Shown here piece by piece: positions 49,847-60,872 of a stretch of 64,000 bases of DNA. The stretch comes from Archegozetes longisetosus. Taxonomy: Eukaryota > Arthropoda > Arachnida > Sarcoptiformes > Trhypochthoniidae. The notes under the pieces are model-generated. The model made no database searches, was not told the origin of the DNA, and worked only from the letters and a program-made list of their open reading frames with translations. The stretch spans positions 10,519,172 to 10,583,171 of the forward strand of contig JAEMBT020000008.1 of NCBI GenBank assembly GCA_018873245.2, given 5' to 3'. The position numbers and the translations under genes were made by a program. The first letter of the stretch is position 1; the number at the start of each line of letters is the position of its first letter.

Positions 49847-49865
49847 AGAGAGAGAGAGAGAGAGA
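49847..49865. repeat. GA microsatellite
   Basis: (AG)n of about 19 bp, adjacent to CTGAAA, which reads TTTCAG on the minus strand. Confidence 0.93.
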
Positions 49866-50313
49866 AACAACAATTAAATGTGAAAAAGATTTATAACCAT
49901 TTAAAAAAATTCCTATTATAAGCCATTTTCAGATATTATACATTATATAAAAAACTTCTGAATTGCAATTATTATCAATTATGTGCTCAGTGGAGATTTC
50001 GCCTCATAGGAGAGAAAATAGAAAAATAAAATAATTAGCAAATTAGCGTTTTTTGTGGATTTAATACAATTAAAAATATATGTGAATCCAAGAGAATGAG
50101 TGTTTTCTCTTTTGCATATTAAGACTATTAATAGCGTAAGTGAAAAATGATTACAATTAGCTCTTAATATGTCTATTTGTATGGTTTAATTCCCAAATAC
50201 AGTGGTTTTATAGCGTTAGTTATAAGATAGAAAAGTGTTTTTAATTTGTGTTGGTTATTTATGATTATTATTATTATAGCAATAAATCCTAAGACTTTAT
50301 AATATATAATTTG

Positions 50314-50361
50314 AATAATACTTTAAATAATACTTTAAATAACACTTTAAATAACACTTTA
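50314..50361. repeat. 12-bp tandem repeat, 4 copies
   Basis: Two copies of AATAATACTTTA are followed by two of AATAACACTTTA. Confidence 0.93.
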
Positions 50362-50777
50362 TCTGATAAGTGAAAAACATTAAAACATTTCTAGTCGCTC
50401 TAAAAAGTTTCACCAAAATAGATTACTGTTTAGCTTAAAACTTAATTTCTCACATAATTTGACAAAATATTGTTTAATTATGAATTATATCTCTAGTCTC
50501 AGATAGGACATTTACTAGTTGTTTATGAAAATAATAACTAATTATATTTAGTTTTGCTCTCAAACTTTTCTCTTCTATAACTCCAGCAATTATTTTAATT
50601 TTCTTGTCACTTATAATTGCACTGTTTGTTTACTATAATAAACCTCAACAATTATCTAATCATTTCATTTGAATAATAACTCATTTTTAATTCACTATAA
50701 CTTGAATTTTTCCAATTTTTCAAAGTTTAAGAAACTTTTATAGTATTTAATTATAAGTTAAATACAGATAACTGGAC

Positions 50778-50817
50778 AAAGTTTGAAAAAAGTTTGAAAA
50801 AAGTTTGAAAAGAGTTT
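50778..50817. repeat. 11-bp tandem repeat, 3.5 copies
   Basis: AAAGTTTGAAA occurs three times, then AGAGTTTC. Confidence 0.9.
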
Positions 50818-51371
50818 CAAAATTACAAAATCTGCTATGAGATCAATTGAAACTGATTGTTTGAGCTCATTTTCAGATTGATAAAAATATTTGACGTTAG
50901 TATTTCCTAACTATTTGCCAACATTCATGACTTCTAATGATAAACACTAATTAAACAGAAGCTGTATTTTGTAGTATCAAATGACTCAAAAGATCATTAG
51001 AAAGAGAAGAAATTAATTCCTTTCCTAAGTCTTAAGTGAGTTCTTGTAATTGTTGATCATTATCTAGATTAGAGTCAGACATAGCCTTCAAATGTATTTA
51101 TTCAAGTCTTTCGAGTTGATGTCGAAACTCATGTCAAATCACGTTTTCGTTCACAAGATCTTATGAAAATTCTGTCAAATGATCATTTGTATAGAAAAAA
51201 AAGTTATACTCAAAATTCTTAAAACTTCGTTATAGAGAAGTTCTGAATACTCGTATGTCTTCTACTGAAAGATCAATATATTTAAAAGTTTTTTAAGCGA
51301 AAACGCAGAGAAGCATTGCATTAAAAAGTAAGAAAGCTAAGATTTGGCATAGAAAATTGTTGAATAATTAA

Positions 51372-51482
51372 ATTAAAGGAATATTGAGGATAAATATCTA
51401 TTTACTTGAGAGCATACCTAAAATTAAAGTGTTTGATGGAGTGAAACTTGCCGGTTATGTCTTGGAAACAGCTAATAGATAA
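51372..51482 (+). other. 36-codon open frame, G+C-elevated 3' half, unproven
   Basis: The frame ends KVFDGVKLAGYVLETANR before TAA. The last 20 codons stand out in G+C and composition; the first half is Ile/Leu/Asn-rich. There is no clear acceptor, and the only AG before the rich part is GAGAG at about 51408-51412. No family is recognised. Confidence 0.15.
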
Positions 51483-52311
51483 GTGAACTCTTTTAAGGGC
51501 TTAACAAAATTAATGCATTTAATTATATAGAAAACCGCATTAGAGATCCGTGTAATATAATATTTATGCAAATAAAGCAGAAAAACATTTCTTTCCAATT
51601 ATACTAAACCACTTTTTTCTATAATGTGTTAACTGGTTTTTCATAAAAATCATTATTGAAATTTCTTCTATCGAATTATAGCTAATTTCTCAGTTAATAA
51701 AGCTTGAAATGACCAGAAAATAGTTGATAAAGTAGTGATAGGGGTGTATCAGGTACATATTTGACAAAGAAATTTTCAAAAAGTCTAATTAATGGACGGT
51801 TGAGAGAGAAAGTTGTGCACTGTCAATAAAATATTGGTTGCGAAATATTGAGGGCATTAACTTGAGTATTGTATGAAAAACATTTCAAAGCTATACATTA
51901 TTTATTTGACATGAAGTGCAAAAAACGTTCACTTTTGGAGCTGTTCTGCAAAATGACAAATTAGATAAATAATAACAGCGCGCAAAACAATTAACCAATT
52001 TTCTAGGCATCACAACTGAAATAATACTTAAATTCTTCATTTCAGAAATCAATATATTTAAACCCTAGATAAATACTAGTTTTAGGTATTGATAGAGCCA
52101 AAGAGTCAGCCATTGAAATGACTTCGAGCTGAGTTCTCAAACTGCCTTTCTTGGCCTGCTAGTGGTCCGCCAAGTCAAAAACGTTTATTATCAGGTTCAA
52201 TAGAAGCAGATAGCATTAGTCATATACGACTGATCTGCAACTCGAAGAGTTTAATAACCATTACAATAGATAGTGACTGAAACTGATCGTTAGAATTGTG
52301 CAAATAATTAG

Positions 52312-52736
52312 ATAGCAGTCAATTTTTCAACTAATTTTTTGGGATTTGAGCAAAAAATTAACTTACATGTAGAAAACTTGTCCAACTATTGGAAAAACAA
52401 TTTTGGAAAAACAGATCATAGTAAAGTCATAACCGAATCGGAAGTTGAAGAGTTAGGTACCAGAAGAACCAAAAAAGCAAGTACCATTTAAACAAAAGAG
52501 CAGCACCATCGAAAGAAAAATAGTTAAGAATAATAAATAGGCACGATTTAGTTTTAAATATTTCTCATGTTACTGGTCCTATCATTATTGATCCATTAAT
52601 AATTATTAAGTGGATGATGCGCTCCTAATGTTGAATCAGTGCCCAGAAACTAGTTGCATAATAGCCACTTCTACCTTATAAGACATGTTGTGAGGGCCTC
52701 GAGGGTGGGCCTGAGCTATATCCTAAGCGATACTAA
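52312..52736 (+). other. Block of short protein-like frames on one strand, unproven
   Basis: A 59-codon frame (52312-52491, includes VITESEVEELGTRRTKK, ends TAA) is followed by two shorter frames: SHVTGPIIIDPLIIIKW (52564-52628 region) and KTCCEGLEGGPELYPKRY (to 52736). They lie in different phases. G+C is raised at 52120-52260 and again at 52680-52720 (GAGGGCCTCGAGGGTGGG). The cluster could be exons of one gene, a decayed coding element or chance. A strong acceptor-like TCCTTTATTTAG lies at about 52786-52797 but opens only seven codons. Confidence 0.17.
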
Positions 52737-52799
52737 TTTAATAGTCAGCTCACATCTCCCTGCCATGTTTACTAACTTTTCTCTTTCCTTTATTTAGCT

Positions 52800-53600
52800 T
52801 GTAGACTGACGAGTCCCTAACTTTCAAACTGATATATATTTTTTAAATCATCAAATCTCAAGTTTTGATTTCTTTTTTCGTGTTATGACAGAAATTGCAT
52901 TTTTTAGAATAACTCTTTCGTTCGTTTTTGCTCATTATAATTTCAGCTTAAAGTTAAAAATGTTTTAGCTTTGAAAATATATATTTCAAATGTCCAATAG
53001 AAATGAAAGTTTAAGGACTACAGGATTTTTGACAGGAGTCAAATTTGAATAATTGCCTGTTTTGTTTTTATTAATTCTTTAACTTTCAATTTTTATACTT
53101 TAACTGATTGGGCAATTTTGAGTGAAATTTTCCTAATCAAGCGTCTAATGATTGGCATAAGATTTGAAATGAATTATTTAAATGCTATGTAAGTTATCAT
53201 TTTATTGATAATTTTTCCTTATCAAGGTTTGAGTCATTAGATATGCATTTCTTGGTAATGATTAAATAAAGTCATAATTTCTTACTCTTACTCTTTATGT
53301 TAGCAAAAAATCACAACACTTCAAGTTGAAGCATGTTTAAAACTAAAAAGGCTTTAGGAAAACTTTTGAGAAATTAAGCTTTTAAAAATGCATGTTGGTC
53401 TTATTTTTGTTGTATATGAAACATCTTAAACGGAGTTTATAATCAAATTTGACCAAAAATACAGGAATAGGAGACATAAAAATACATTTCCGTTTTAGTC
53501 TAACATATAATTTTCTATTATTTGCTATTTATTAAATTTCATACTAAATAGAAAAGAATTGTCCGTTGAAAAGATAAAATTTTTTTCAACAAATACAATA
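52800..53600. other. A+T-rich noncoding stretch
   Basis: Nothing is recognised in this stretch beyond A and T runs. Confidence 0.5.
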
Positions 53601-53647
53601 ACACCTGAAGACTAGTGTCGTTCATAACGTCATATGCCATCAGGTGT
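53601..53647. repeat. 8-bp inverted repeat, 31-bp spacer
   Basis: ACACCTGA at 53601-53608 and its complement TCAGGTGT at 53640-53647. The spacer is fairly G+C-rich and holds TAACGTCATATG. It may be the ends of a tiny foldback. Confidence 0.7.
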
Positions 53648-53846
53648 ACAGACTATTCATTATGTAATAAAAATTTTTCAATTTTTTACTGAACAGACGC
53701 TACACTTTCTTAAAGATTTTTTATATAAAAAAAATATTTCGTGACACAAACTAATAATAATAATGGTAATAATAATGATAATTCATGTGTCTCTCTCTTG
53801 GCTGTTGGCATTCCATGCGTTACTTTTGACAGTGATATTTATAATA

Positions 53847-53884
53847 CAGTCAAATCTCGTTATGTATAAGTTCAAACTCCAGGT
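53847..53884 (+). mobile_element. Degenerate pogo/Tigger-like left end (copy D)
   Basis: TA is followed by CAGTCAAATCTCGTTATGTA, close to the shared pattern CAGTnAAACCTCGTTATAACGAA. No right end was found before copy E, which lies 320 bp downstream in the same orientation. Confidence 0.4.
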
Positions 53885-54169
53885 TGAAACACACATAAAT
53901 TTTTTTGAGGAATCGGAATTAAATAATTATAGTTATCATGAAATAAAATATTTGAAAATTAAACGTAGAGAAAGAGAGCGAAGTTATCCAAAATGATTTT
54001 CAGGTTAATTAAAATAAGTTATAAAGAGTAAAAGTGTTATAAATCAGAAAGCGTTGAGCACTTTCTGAGTATAGATAGCAATAAATTGAAGTATAAATCA
54101 AAATATAAGTAGAAAACAGAGGAATCATTATAGTAAAAGGGTAAAGTGTTTATAAATGTTTTCTTTATA

Positions 54170-54292
54170 CAGTAACACCTCAATGTAGTGAACCTCCTTA
54201 TATTAAATCCTCGACTTAATATCCTAGTTGCCAAACATATTAACTAATCGAAAATAACCTCTTCATAATGAAACTTGATTATGGTGAATGAA
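54170..54292 (+). mobile_element. Degenerate pogo/Tigger-like left region (copy E)
   Basis: TA is followed by CAGTAACACCTCAATGTAG and then internal units (TGAACCTCCTTATATTAAA, CCTCGACTTAATATCC, AACCTCTTCATAATGAAAC, TTGATTATGGTGAA) that read as decayed CCTCGATATAACGAA repeats. A 65-codon minus-strand frame across it is considered a shadow. Confidence 0.42.
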
Positions 54293-54929
54293 AATATAAT
54301 GAAAATATGCTAGATGAATGAATGACAATATTTTGGTATAAGTGTATAAGTGCAGAAAAGCTGACATATAGTATAACTGGTGGCAGTTGTATGGTGAGGT
54401 GTATTAAAAAGTATAAAAGGTACGAAACGGCGGTCTCTTTTGTCAGCAAGAGAACAGCCAAAGAATACCTATAATTATGATTTAGAAGGTATTCGCCTTT
54501 AAATCCCAACTTATAGTGTATTTGAATTTCTATTTTGTTTACCCTTTTTTCTACTTTCTATTGATTGCATTTTTACTATTTCAACCTTTGTTCGTATCCT
54601 TTTTTTCTCTCCTAACCCTTTGTATTCATTCATACGATTGTAGGTATGAGTGACTCGATTGTCATTTTTCCGATAGGTATAAGAATAACATAATGAAATC
54701 TAATATAAAACGTGAACTTTATGCAGAATAACGTTCTCAAACTATTGAAAATTCATATTTTACTTATCGAACAATATTCAATCAAATTTGAAAATTTTCT
54801 AAAAAGTTTACTAACAAAAAAGTGCACAAATCGGAGAAAAAGCAAAATCTAAATAAAACTCAGAAAAGCTTCTTTTCATCTAAAAATTGTTTATTTATTC
54901 GAAAAAATTAAAATATATTAATATTGAGG

Positions 54930-54962
<33 letters not shown>

Positions 54963-55080
54963 TATTTTTATATCTAATTCTATAGGAGTTGTATATCTGG
55001 CCAAACATTTATTTATTTTTTCTGGCCAAACAATTGAAAGCCATTCTTCTCACACACAGTCTTAAGACTATTATCCTCTT
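54293..55080. other. A+T-rich noncoding stretch with GA tract
   Basis: No gene is recognised; the 76-codon minus frame at 54279-54509 is Tyr/Leu/Ser-rich without splice context. Confidence 0.45.
54932..54959. repeat. GA microsatellite, 14 units
   Basis: Uninterrupted (GA)14. Confidence 0.96.
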
Positions 55081-55084
55081 AAAC

Positions 55085-55330
55085 TCAAACTGGTATCCTA
55101 TTGAATGTATTGTCCGAAATGTCCATTAATGTCCAAAAACTGTGCCGCAGGTGCACAGAAAAGGCTCTTAACAGAAAAGAGGAAATCGGATTAAATTGAG
55201 AGCCAGTGATCCGAAGCCCAAAATCTAACGCTAATCCTTTTGACCAAAACGTTAGGCTGAAAATTCTTAGAGTGTCTCTTTCGGGGCCTATCTCTGTGAT
55301 AGAATGATGAGCCGATAGATCATAAATCAT
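55085..55330 (-). other. 81-codon open frame in the broadest G+C-elevated islet, unproven
   Basis: The islet at about 55080-55410 is the longest patch of raised G+C in the window (around 40% by eye). The minus-strand frame includes LDFGLRITGSQFNPISSFL and HSFWTLMDISDN and is balanced in composition. On the plus strand GCCGCAG|GTGCAC looks like both an acceptor and a donor but gives no long frame. Ends are not supported by clear minus-strand splice sites. No family is recognised. Confidence 0.2.
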
Positions 55331-55419
55331 TGTCCATCTGTGCCTCCGAATGGATTACCGCTTCATTTCGAGTCAATAGCTGATTGCGATCGAGCACTCA
55401 TTACGCGATAAAAACTTTT

Positions 55420-56040
55420 TTCATACTTTCTATTCTCTACTATTTCTCTTTTTTCTTCTCATTTACGACTAGATCTCTAAATAATTGTTAATTAGTTGGG
55501 GCTTAAGGCAAATAGATGATTTATAAATCACTTTTGATTGTTTTAGTGTTAATGAAAATTTTGTTTTTAGTATATATTTTTGAAAAATAAGTGCTTTTTA
55601 TTGCAAATCCTACTCAAGAACTATAAAGGTGTTTATAAGATTAACAATATTTATAGCACATGAAACTTGTCTGAGTATTCAATTAATATTTTCAATGGGA
55701 TATGATTAGCATATTTTAAAGTACTTTATAAAAGAAAGACTTTCCTTCAAAAACAAAAGTGTTTCAATTTGTTGCCTCTGAACAAACAAATCTTTAACCT
55801 ATTAAATCATTTTTGACTTGTGTTGAAAAACCTTAGGACTTAAGAACATTTTCAAAACATACTTCATTGGAATGATGAAAAATTTGTAAAATGCTATTGA
55901 ATTAATTATTTGATTAAGTAATGATAAATCTAATGAACATCAGTTAGTCAGCTACCAAAAATTGTCAAAAAAATGCTCAACACGAAGAAAGACTAAAGAA
56001 TGTTTTGATGTTTTGGCAACTGACAACACTAACGACTGGC
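55420..56040. other. A+T-rich noncoding stretch
   Basis: Nothing is recognised. Confidence 0.5.
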
Positions 56041-56107
56041 TTAATACAGGTCTCTATAATGAGTTTAGGGGCTGAACATTACCATTAGGTCCCATTAACA
56101 ACATGTG

Positions 56108-56257
56108 ATGCATTTATCGATAATGAGTGAAAGAGAGAAAGCGATTGCTAGAAATGCTATTAAATACTATTGCCGTTCTCTCTATACGTATCGCCACTAT
56201 TCGGCCTCTAATTCAATACTAAGTTCTTATAAAGCCATATATGGGGCGATAATTTAG
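56108..56257 (+). other. ATG open frame of 49 codons in G+C-elevated islet, unproven
   Basis: ATG at 56108 and a second ATG at 56123 (A at -3) open a frame ending TAG. The peptide includes SEREKAIARNAIKYYCRS and is rich in Tyr, Ser and Ala, unlike the Asn/Lys/Ile-rich background. The islet extends from about 56030 to 56320. It could be a small exon or a relic; no family is recognised. Confidence 0.18.
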
Positions 56258-56329
56258 TTTTTAAAATTTGGTTTCGTCTTCGGTGGTCTTAGTATCCCAT
56301 ATGAGCTTATCAGTGCTCAATGTAATTCA

Positions 56330-57160
56330 CTCTTAATGTTTAATGATTCAGTTGGTTTCTTGTGTCAACTCGAGTATTTGCTTGAGAATTGCTAACATCT
56401 TAACGCATTTTAAATACCTCTTTAGGCCATTCATAACTCTACTTACGGAACTCTTCTCTTAATATAATTAACAATATATTACCTTTTATACTAATTATGC
56501 AGAAAATTAAATCTCAATCAAAACTATCCCTCAATTAAGTGAATTGATTTAAGTTGAAGTTGTAGCAAGATTTAGTAAACAAGTTTTTGAGAGGAAGATA
56601 GATTTAGAAATCATAAGCAAGATAGATTTAAAAATCATAAGCCAATTAAAACTAGATTCTCATTCGACAGATATTTGAAAAGCTTATTTAAATTTTCATG
56701 TAAGAGAAATATTTCTGTATTTGACTTTTTAATTATATGATCATAACCTTAATAACAACTAATAGACAATAATTCATAAAAAATATTTATACTCATCGAT
56801 AGCATATTGTGATTGGACTATAATTTTCTCTTATGAGCAAAGCCAATAAACTTATTATCTAATAGAAGTGAGGCTAAACGAATTTCTTATACAATATATT
56901 TCTAGTTTCATTTGTGGTTAGTTTACTTCAGCCAATCATTTTTGAATTTGTCTTGTCTCTCTAAGACAACAAATTTGGCTCAAAGGCACAATATACAGTA
57001 TATTCTAAATACAATGACGTCCAATCAAATATGCATAAACTCCTAAATAACTCACTATCAAATACTTCAGACAGAAGTTTGATGATAAAAAATCGAGTTT
57101 TCAGATTCAAATGTCAGTTCATTAATCATTGGTAATATTGTAGTGATTGAAAACTGTTAT
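56330..57160. other. A+T-rich noncoding stretch
   Basis: Nothing is recognised apart from a 33-bp duplication-like patch at about 56595-56645 (AAGATAGATTTAAAAATCAT motif twice). Confidence 0.5.
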
Positions 57161-57167
57161 AACTAGT

Positions 57168-57297
57168 AAAGTGCACGAACTAGTAAAATGTACAAGCTAC
57201 GAGCTACTAAAGTGTACGAGCTACGAGCTACTAAAATGTACAAGCTACGAGCTACTAAAATGTACAAGCTACGAGCTACTAAAGTGTACAAGCTACT
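57168..57297. repeat. 24-bp tandem repeat, about 5.5 copies
   Basis: Units begin AAAATGTAC or AAAGTGTAC, continue with AAGCTACGAGCTACT or CGAGCTACGAGCTACT, and start at 57185, 57209, 57233, 57257 and 57281 after a shortened first copy at 57168. Each unit contains GAGCTAC/AAGCTAC sub-repeats. Because 24 is a multiple of three, a plus-strand frame reads KCTSYELL repeatedly; this is a by-product. Confidence 0.95.
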
Positions 57298-57299
57298 CG

Positions 57300-59050
57300 T
57301 TCTTCACTGAGTTGAGAATTTTTGGTTACTTGGCTCTGAGTTGAGAATTTTTCATTGCTGATGATTACTGAGTTAATCATAGAAAAAATATATATCATGT
57401 CCTGTTTAGTGTTTCCCGAAATTCCCAATGCGACCAATTAGTGATAATAATAGCCATCCATTATTGTGTCACCCAAACCCATGTGTGGCCAATGTAAACA
57501 TTTAAAGGAAGCTCTAAATTTTGAGCCCAGAGTCATCCAGCGTTTTCCCCTAACTTTTATATTACTTTATATTACTTTTACTTTGACTCAATTTGTTTTT
57601 AAACTTCAAACTAACCCAGAAATACATCACTTATGAGAAAAAACTTCATATTATAATTAAAAACTGCTTCTCAACAATAATTATACCTGAAATTGATCAT
57701 AAGAGTAAAGTTTTCTCAAATTTCTGTTTACCTCGACATCGATTCGTCTCTATTTAAAAACACTGTTTCTGATCGCAAATTATTTATAATTAAAACTTTG
57801 TAGAGTTAACTGAACCTAAATTTAAATAATTGCATAATTTTGTATAAAAGATCATTCTCTAGTTCTCAGAAAACTCGATCTAATAATTCAAAAATTCAAG
57901 TTAACTTTTGAAGGATAAGAGAAAATGTTTCACTTGACATGAGGTATGAAATAATGGTATGAAATAGTGCTATGAAATAGTGCTATGAAATAATACTTAT
58001 GCGCAAAAACATATCATACATAATCACCTAGACAATTGAGATAACTTTTGGCCTGACTTTCTGTTCGGAGCTAACTATTAGTCATCATGTGGGCCACAGA
58101 AGAATAAGGATGAATAAATCAATAATAGGGAATCAATCAACATTACAAGGGAATTGAATATATAGTAGAAGGTCTGAATAACTATATCAGATTACAATAG
58201 CCTATTAGAGGAGTTAAGCATAGTTTCTAGCACATGAACAGTACCGAAAATCAGATACAGTTAAAGATATAGTTGGCACTGATTCTGTCAACCTAATGAT
58301 GGATTACTTTATGGGAGCTAAGACTGAAAAGTGTTTTTTTTTTTACTAAACTCGCCGCTTCTCCCCATTTGCATTTCAAATACGAATAGCTGTTATTGGA
58401 AACCCATAACTGACTTTTATGGAGCTCTCACTGTCATTCAAACTGCAATTCTCATTATTACTATAACTTTTAATCAGTTGAGGCTTTGAATTGAATTTTT
58501 AGGTGATGATTGATTTGTTTTTAATTGAAAGCCAAGTTTGTTCAATCTGTTAATAGGAAAGTTTGGGTTGCATTTGCCAACTAATTTTTATTTGACTTTT
58601 CATTTTATCCAGGGCTTCAAACTTTTTCTCTATTTTTTATCTTTCTATTAAATCATATGTAGATCAAATATTTGTTCAGCTCCGACATCGGTTTCACGAT
58701 TTCAAAGTAAAACCATTGTTGACTTTTTAATAGAAAGCCAGAAATTATTTTTCATATCTATTAATGCTTTCGGAAATCGAGTTATCATTTCTCTTAAATA
58801 TATATCGATTTAGTCTAAGAAAAACTTGAGTCAAACTTTAAAAGCTAACCTCAAATAAGATTGAATTGATTTCTCGTTGAATGGAGAGAAAAATTCATAT
58901 ATTTATCCTTTGAAAGTTACGTCAATTTTGGTTAACTATTTCTCATCTTCTCAATAGGGTTTAGGGAAGAGTCAATGAAAATCAGTGTTTTATATTATGC
59001 TTACTGTCAAAAGTTTGTTTGACATTTAGTTAGTCAACTGAGATATTGTT
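57300..59050. other. A+T-rich noncoding stretch
   Basis: No gene is recognised. A GAGTTGAGAATTTTT duplication lies at 57309-57349 and a 13-bp array at 57943. Confidence 0.5.
57943..57994. repeat. 13-bp tandem repeat, 4 copies
   Basis: GGTATGAAATAAT, GGTATGAAATAGT, GCTATGAAATAGT and GCTATGAAATAAT are consecutive. Confidence 0.93.
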
Positions 59051-59058
59051 TGGAATAA

Positions 59059-59196
59059 AGTCTGGCATCACTTTTGCGTTATTTTACACTCCAGTTAAAT
59101 CTCATCCCATATGACATCAAACATCTGCCCGAAAGGAAAAGCAGATTATTTGATACCTCCAAGCCTAAAGAAAAGTCTTTTCAGACCAGAACATAG
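59059..59196 (+). other. 45-codon open frame with internal acceptor-like site, unproven
   Basis: The frame includes HLPERKSRLFDTSKPKEK and ends TAG. An acceptor-like TTTTACACTCCAG lies inside it at about 59082-59094, after which 33 in-frame codons remain, and G+C rises from there. Basic and polar residues dominate the second half. No family is recognised. Confidence 0.18.
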
Positions 59197-59199
59197 ACA

Positions 59200-60450
59200 G
59201 AAAAATAATATCATTTATTATTATTTTGCTGTTTATTTATGGTTTATAAATCTGGGAGAGGACTAGGAGTCTATGGAGAGGACTAAGAGAGGACTAAGAG
59301 TCTAGAGCTTACAGTCTAGGGCTTAGAGTCTGTGTCATTTACCACTTGTTTGCTATATTAGTGTTCGTCTAATTAATGAGGAAATCCGATACCAGAATAG
59401 TTAGTACTTGCGGGGAGGTATGATTTAATGAAATACAGTCCTATTAGAAATGAAATGCTGGTTTTAATTTCTCTCTTTGATCACTAGTATCTCATTTTGA
59501 CGCTTAATTCAAAATATATCTTATTTCTCTTTCAGATCTGAATTTTCATTCATGTTTTCCTTTTTGCATTCATAAAACAGTCTAAATTCCGGATTTTTAG
59601 AAATTTTTTAGAACTGTTTTTAGAATTTTTAAACAGAAAATATCAAAAAATTTTATTTTAGACTTTAATCTAAAAGTAATTTAAAACTCATTAACAACTA
59701 ATTCAAAGTTTTTATGTATTGATTACAAGTTTATTGAGCTTTTGATCAGGAAATATGTGGAATTTTTTCCTAGAAGGACGACTTGAATCAAACATTTAAG
59801 TGATCTTATTGAAGTTTTTCTAAACTTAAATTTTCAGATCCAAGAATTGATTGGATTTAAACTTGAAGTCTAAGGTAATCGAAAGCTCATTAGCAGCTAA
59901 TATAGAAATGCATATATGACTATTGATTGCTAAGACTAGTAGATAGACGAAAAGAGAAAACGTTGACATCTGTTCGTATTTGGTGAATCTAAAAACAAGT
60001 AACCCATAAACGTTGATAGGATAGATATTGTTCGTATTTTCTTGTCTTCAACAAAAACGTCCGTCACACTTGAAATTTTGTTAAACTTCTTACCAGCACA
60101 AATTCTACTCATTCTCTGATCGTTCATTTCAATGACGCGAAACAAATCGCAAAGATATTTATTATAAATTAAGAGAAAGAGAGCTAAGAGTTGGCAAAGT
60201 ATTTAAGTCATATATATGTAGTTAGAAGAGTAGCGCCCACTTCACAGCGCACTCCCTCTTCTTCAAAAGAGTTTCTCAAGTTTGAGGGATAGATAGGGAG
60301 AGAGAAAGAGTCTGTTTAGTTCTCTTCAAGTCCCTTCAAGTCCCTTTCGTTTTGCTTTTGCCCAAATCGCAAGTACTTAAGGACTATAAGAGGAAATGAC
60401 AGAACAATTTTGTATATTTAGTGTAAATATTATAGACCCTTAGTATTTAA
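59200..60450. other. A+T-rich noncoding stretch
   Basis: No gene is recognised. An irregular GAGAGGACTAAGAGTCTAG repeat lies at 59255-59332. The 69-codon minus frame at 59936-60145 has no splice support. Confidence 0.45.
59255..59332. repeat. Irregular GGACTA/AGTCTAG repeat
   Basis: GGGAGAGGACTAGGAGTCTA, GGAGAGGACTAAG, AGAGGACTAAGAGTCTAG and AGTCTAGGGCTTAGAGTCTG lie in series. Confidence 0.8.
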
Positions 60451-60454
60451 GTGA

Positions 60455-60559
60455 ATATGTTGTGGGGTTTTAAGTGCAAAACGATTGATAGATTTGAAAT
60501 ATAAGGAGGTCCTAGACTTAATTCTTGCCTTATTGTCCGTGCAGTGGGACACCTTTTAA
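60455..60559 (+). other. 34-codon open frame, G+C-raised 3' part, unproven
   Basis: The frame reads ICCGVLSAKRLIDL and then KYKEVLDLILALLSVQWD before TAA. The final 15 codons lie in a G+C-raised patch that continues to a CGCTTAAGCG palindrome at 60564-60573. No splice site or family supports it. Confidence 0.12.
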
Positions 60560-60872
60560 TAGTCGCTTAAGCGCTTCAGTTTGTGGATTTTGATTTGGGT
60601 TTGCATTTGCCTACTTCTTCCAACTTTCAATACTTTTCCAAATGTTGTCTTTTTGCTCATTTCTTTCCGTCAATTTGATCGACTTTTCACAAGTGCTGAA
60701 AAATTTCGGGTCGCACACTTCAGCTTTCGTCAATTGAATTGATAAGTGATTTATTCCTGTGATAAATAAAAGGTTTTTTACTGATATTTTTTCATATCTA
60801 AGGAAATTGAATGTGAGTTGAATTTATATTATGCTTTTTAAGAGATTATTTTTGCCCAAAATAAATAAGTTT

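Larger units (their letters stand above)
49866..51365. other. A+T-rich noncoding stretch
   Basis: No gene is recognised. Tandem repeats at 50314 and 50778 are listed separately. Confidence 0.5.

Noticed and set aside
56260..56292. FKIWFRLRW, resembling homeodomain helix 3
   Set aside because: The invariant Asn is replaced by Leu, the frame closes two codons later, and nothing upstream resembles helices 1-2.
57168..57297. Direct-repeat array resembling CRISPR or a repeat protein gene
   Set aside because: No unique spacers, and the open frame follows from the unit length being a multiple of three.
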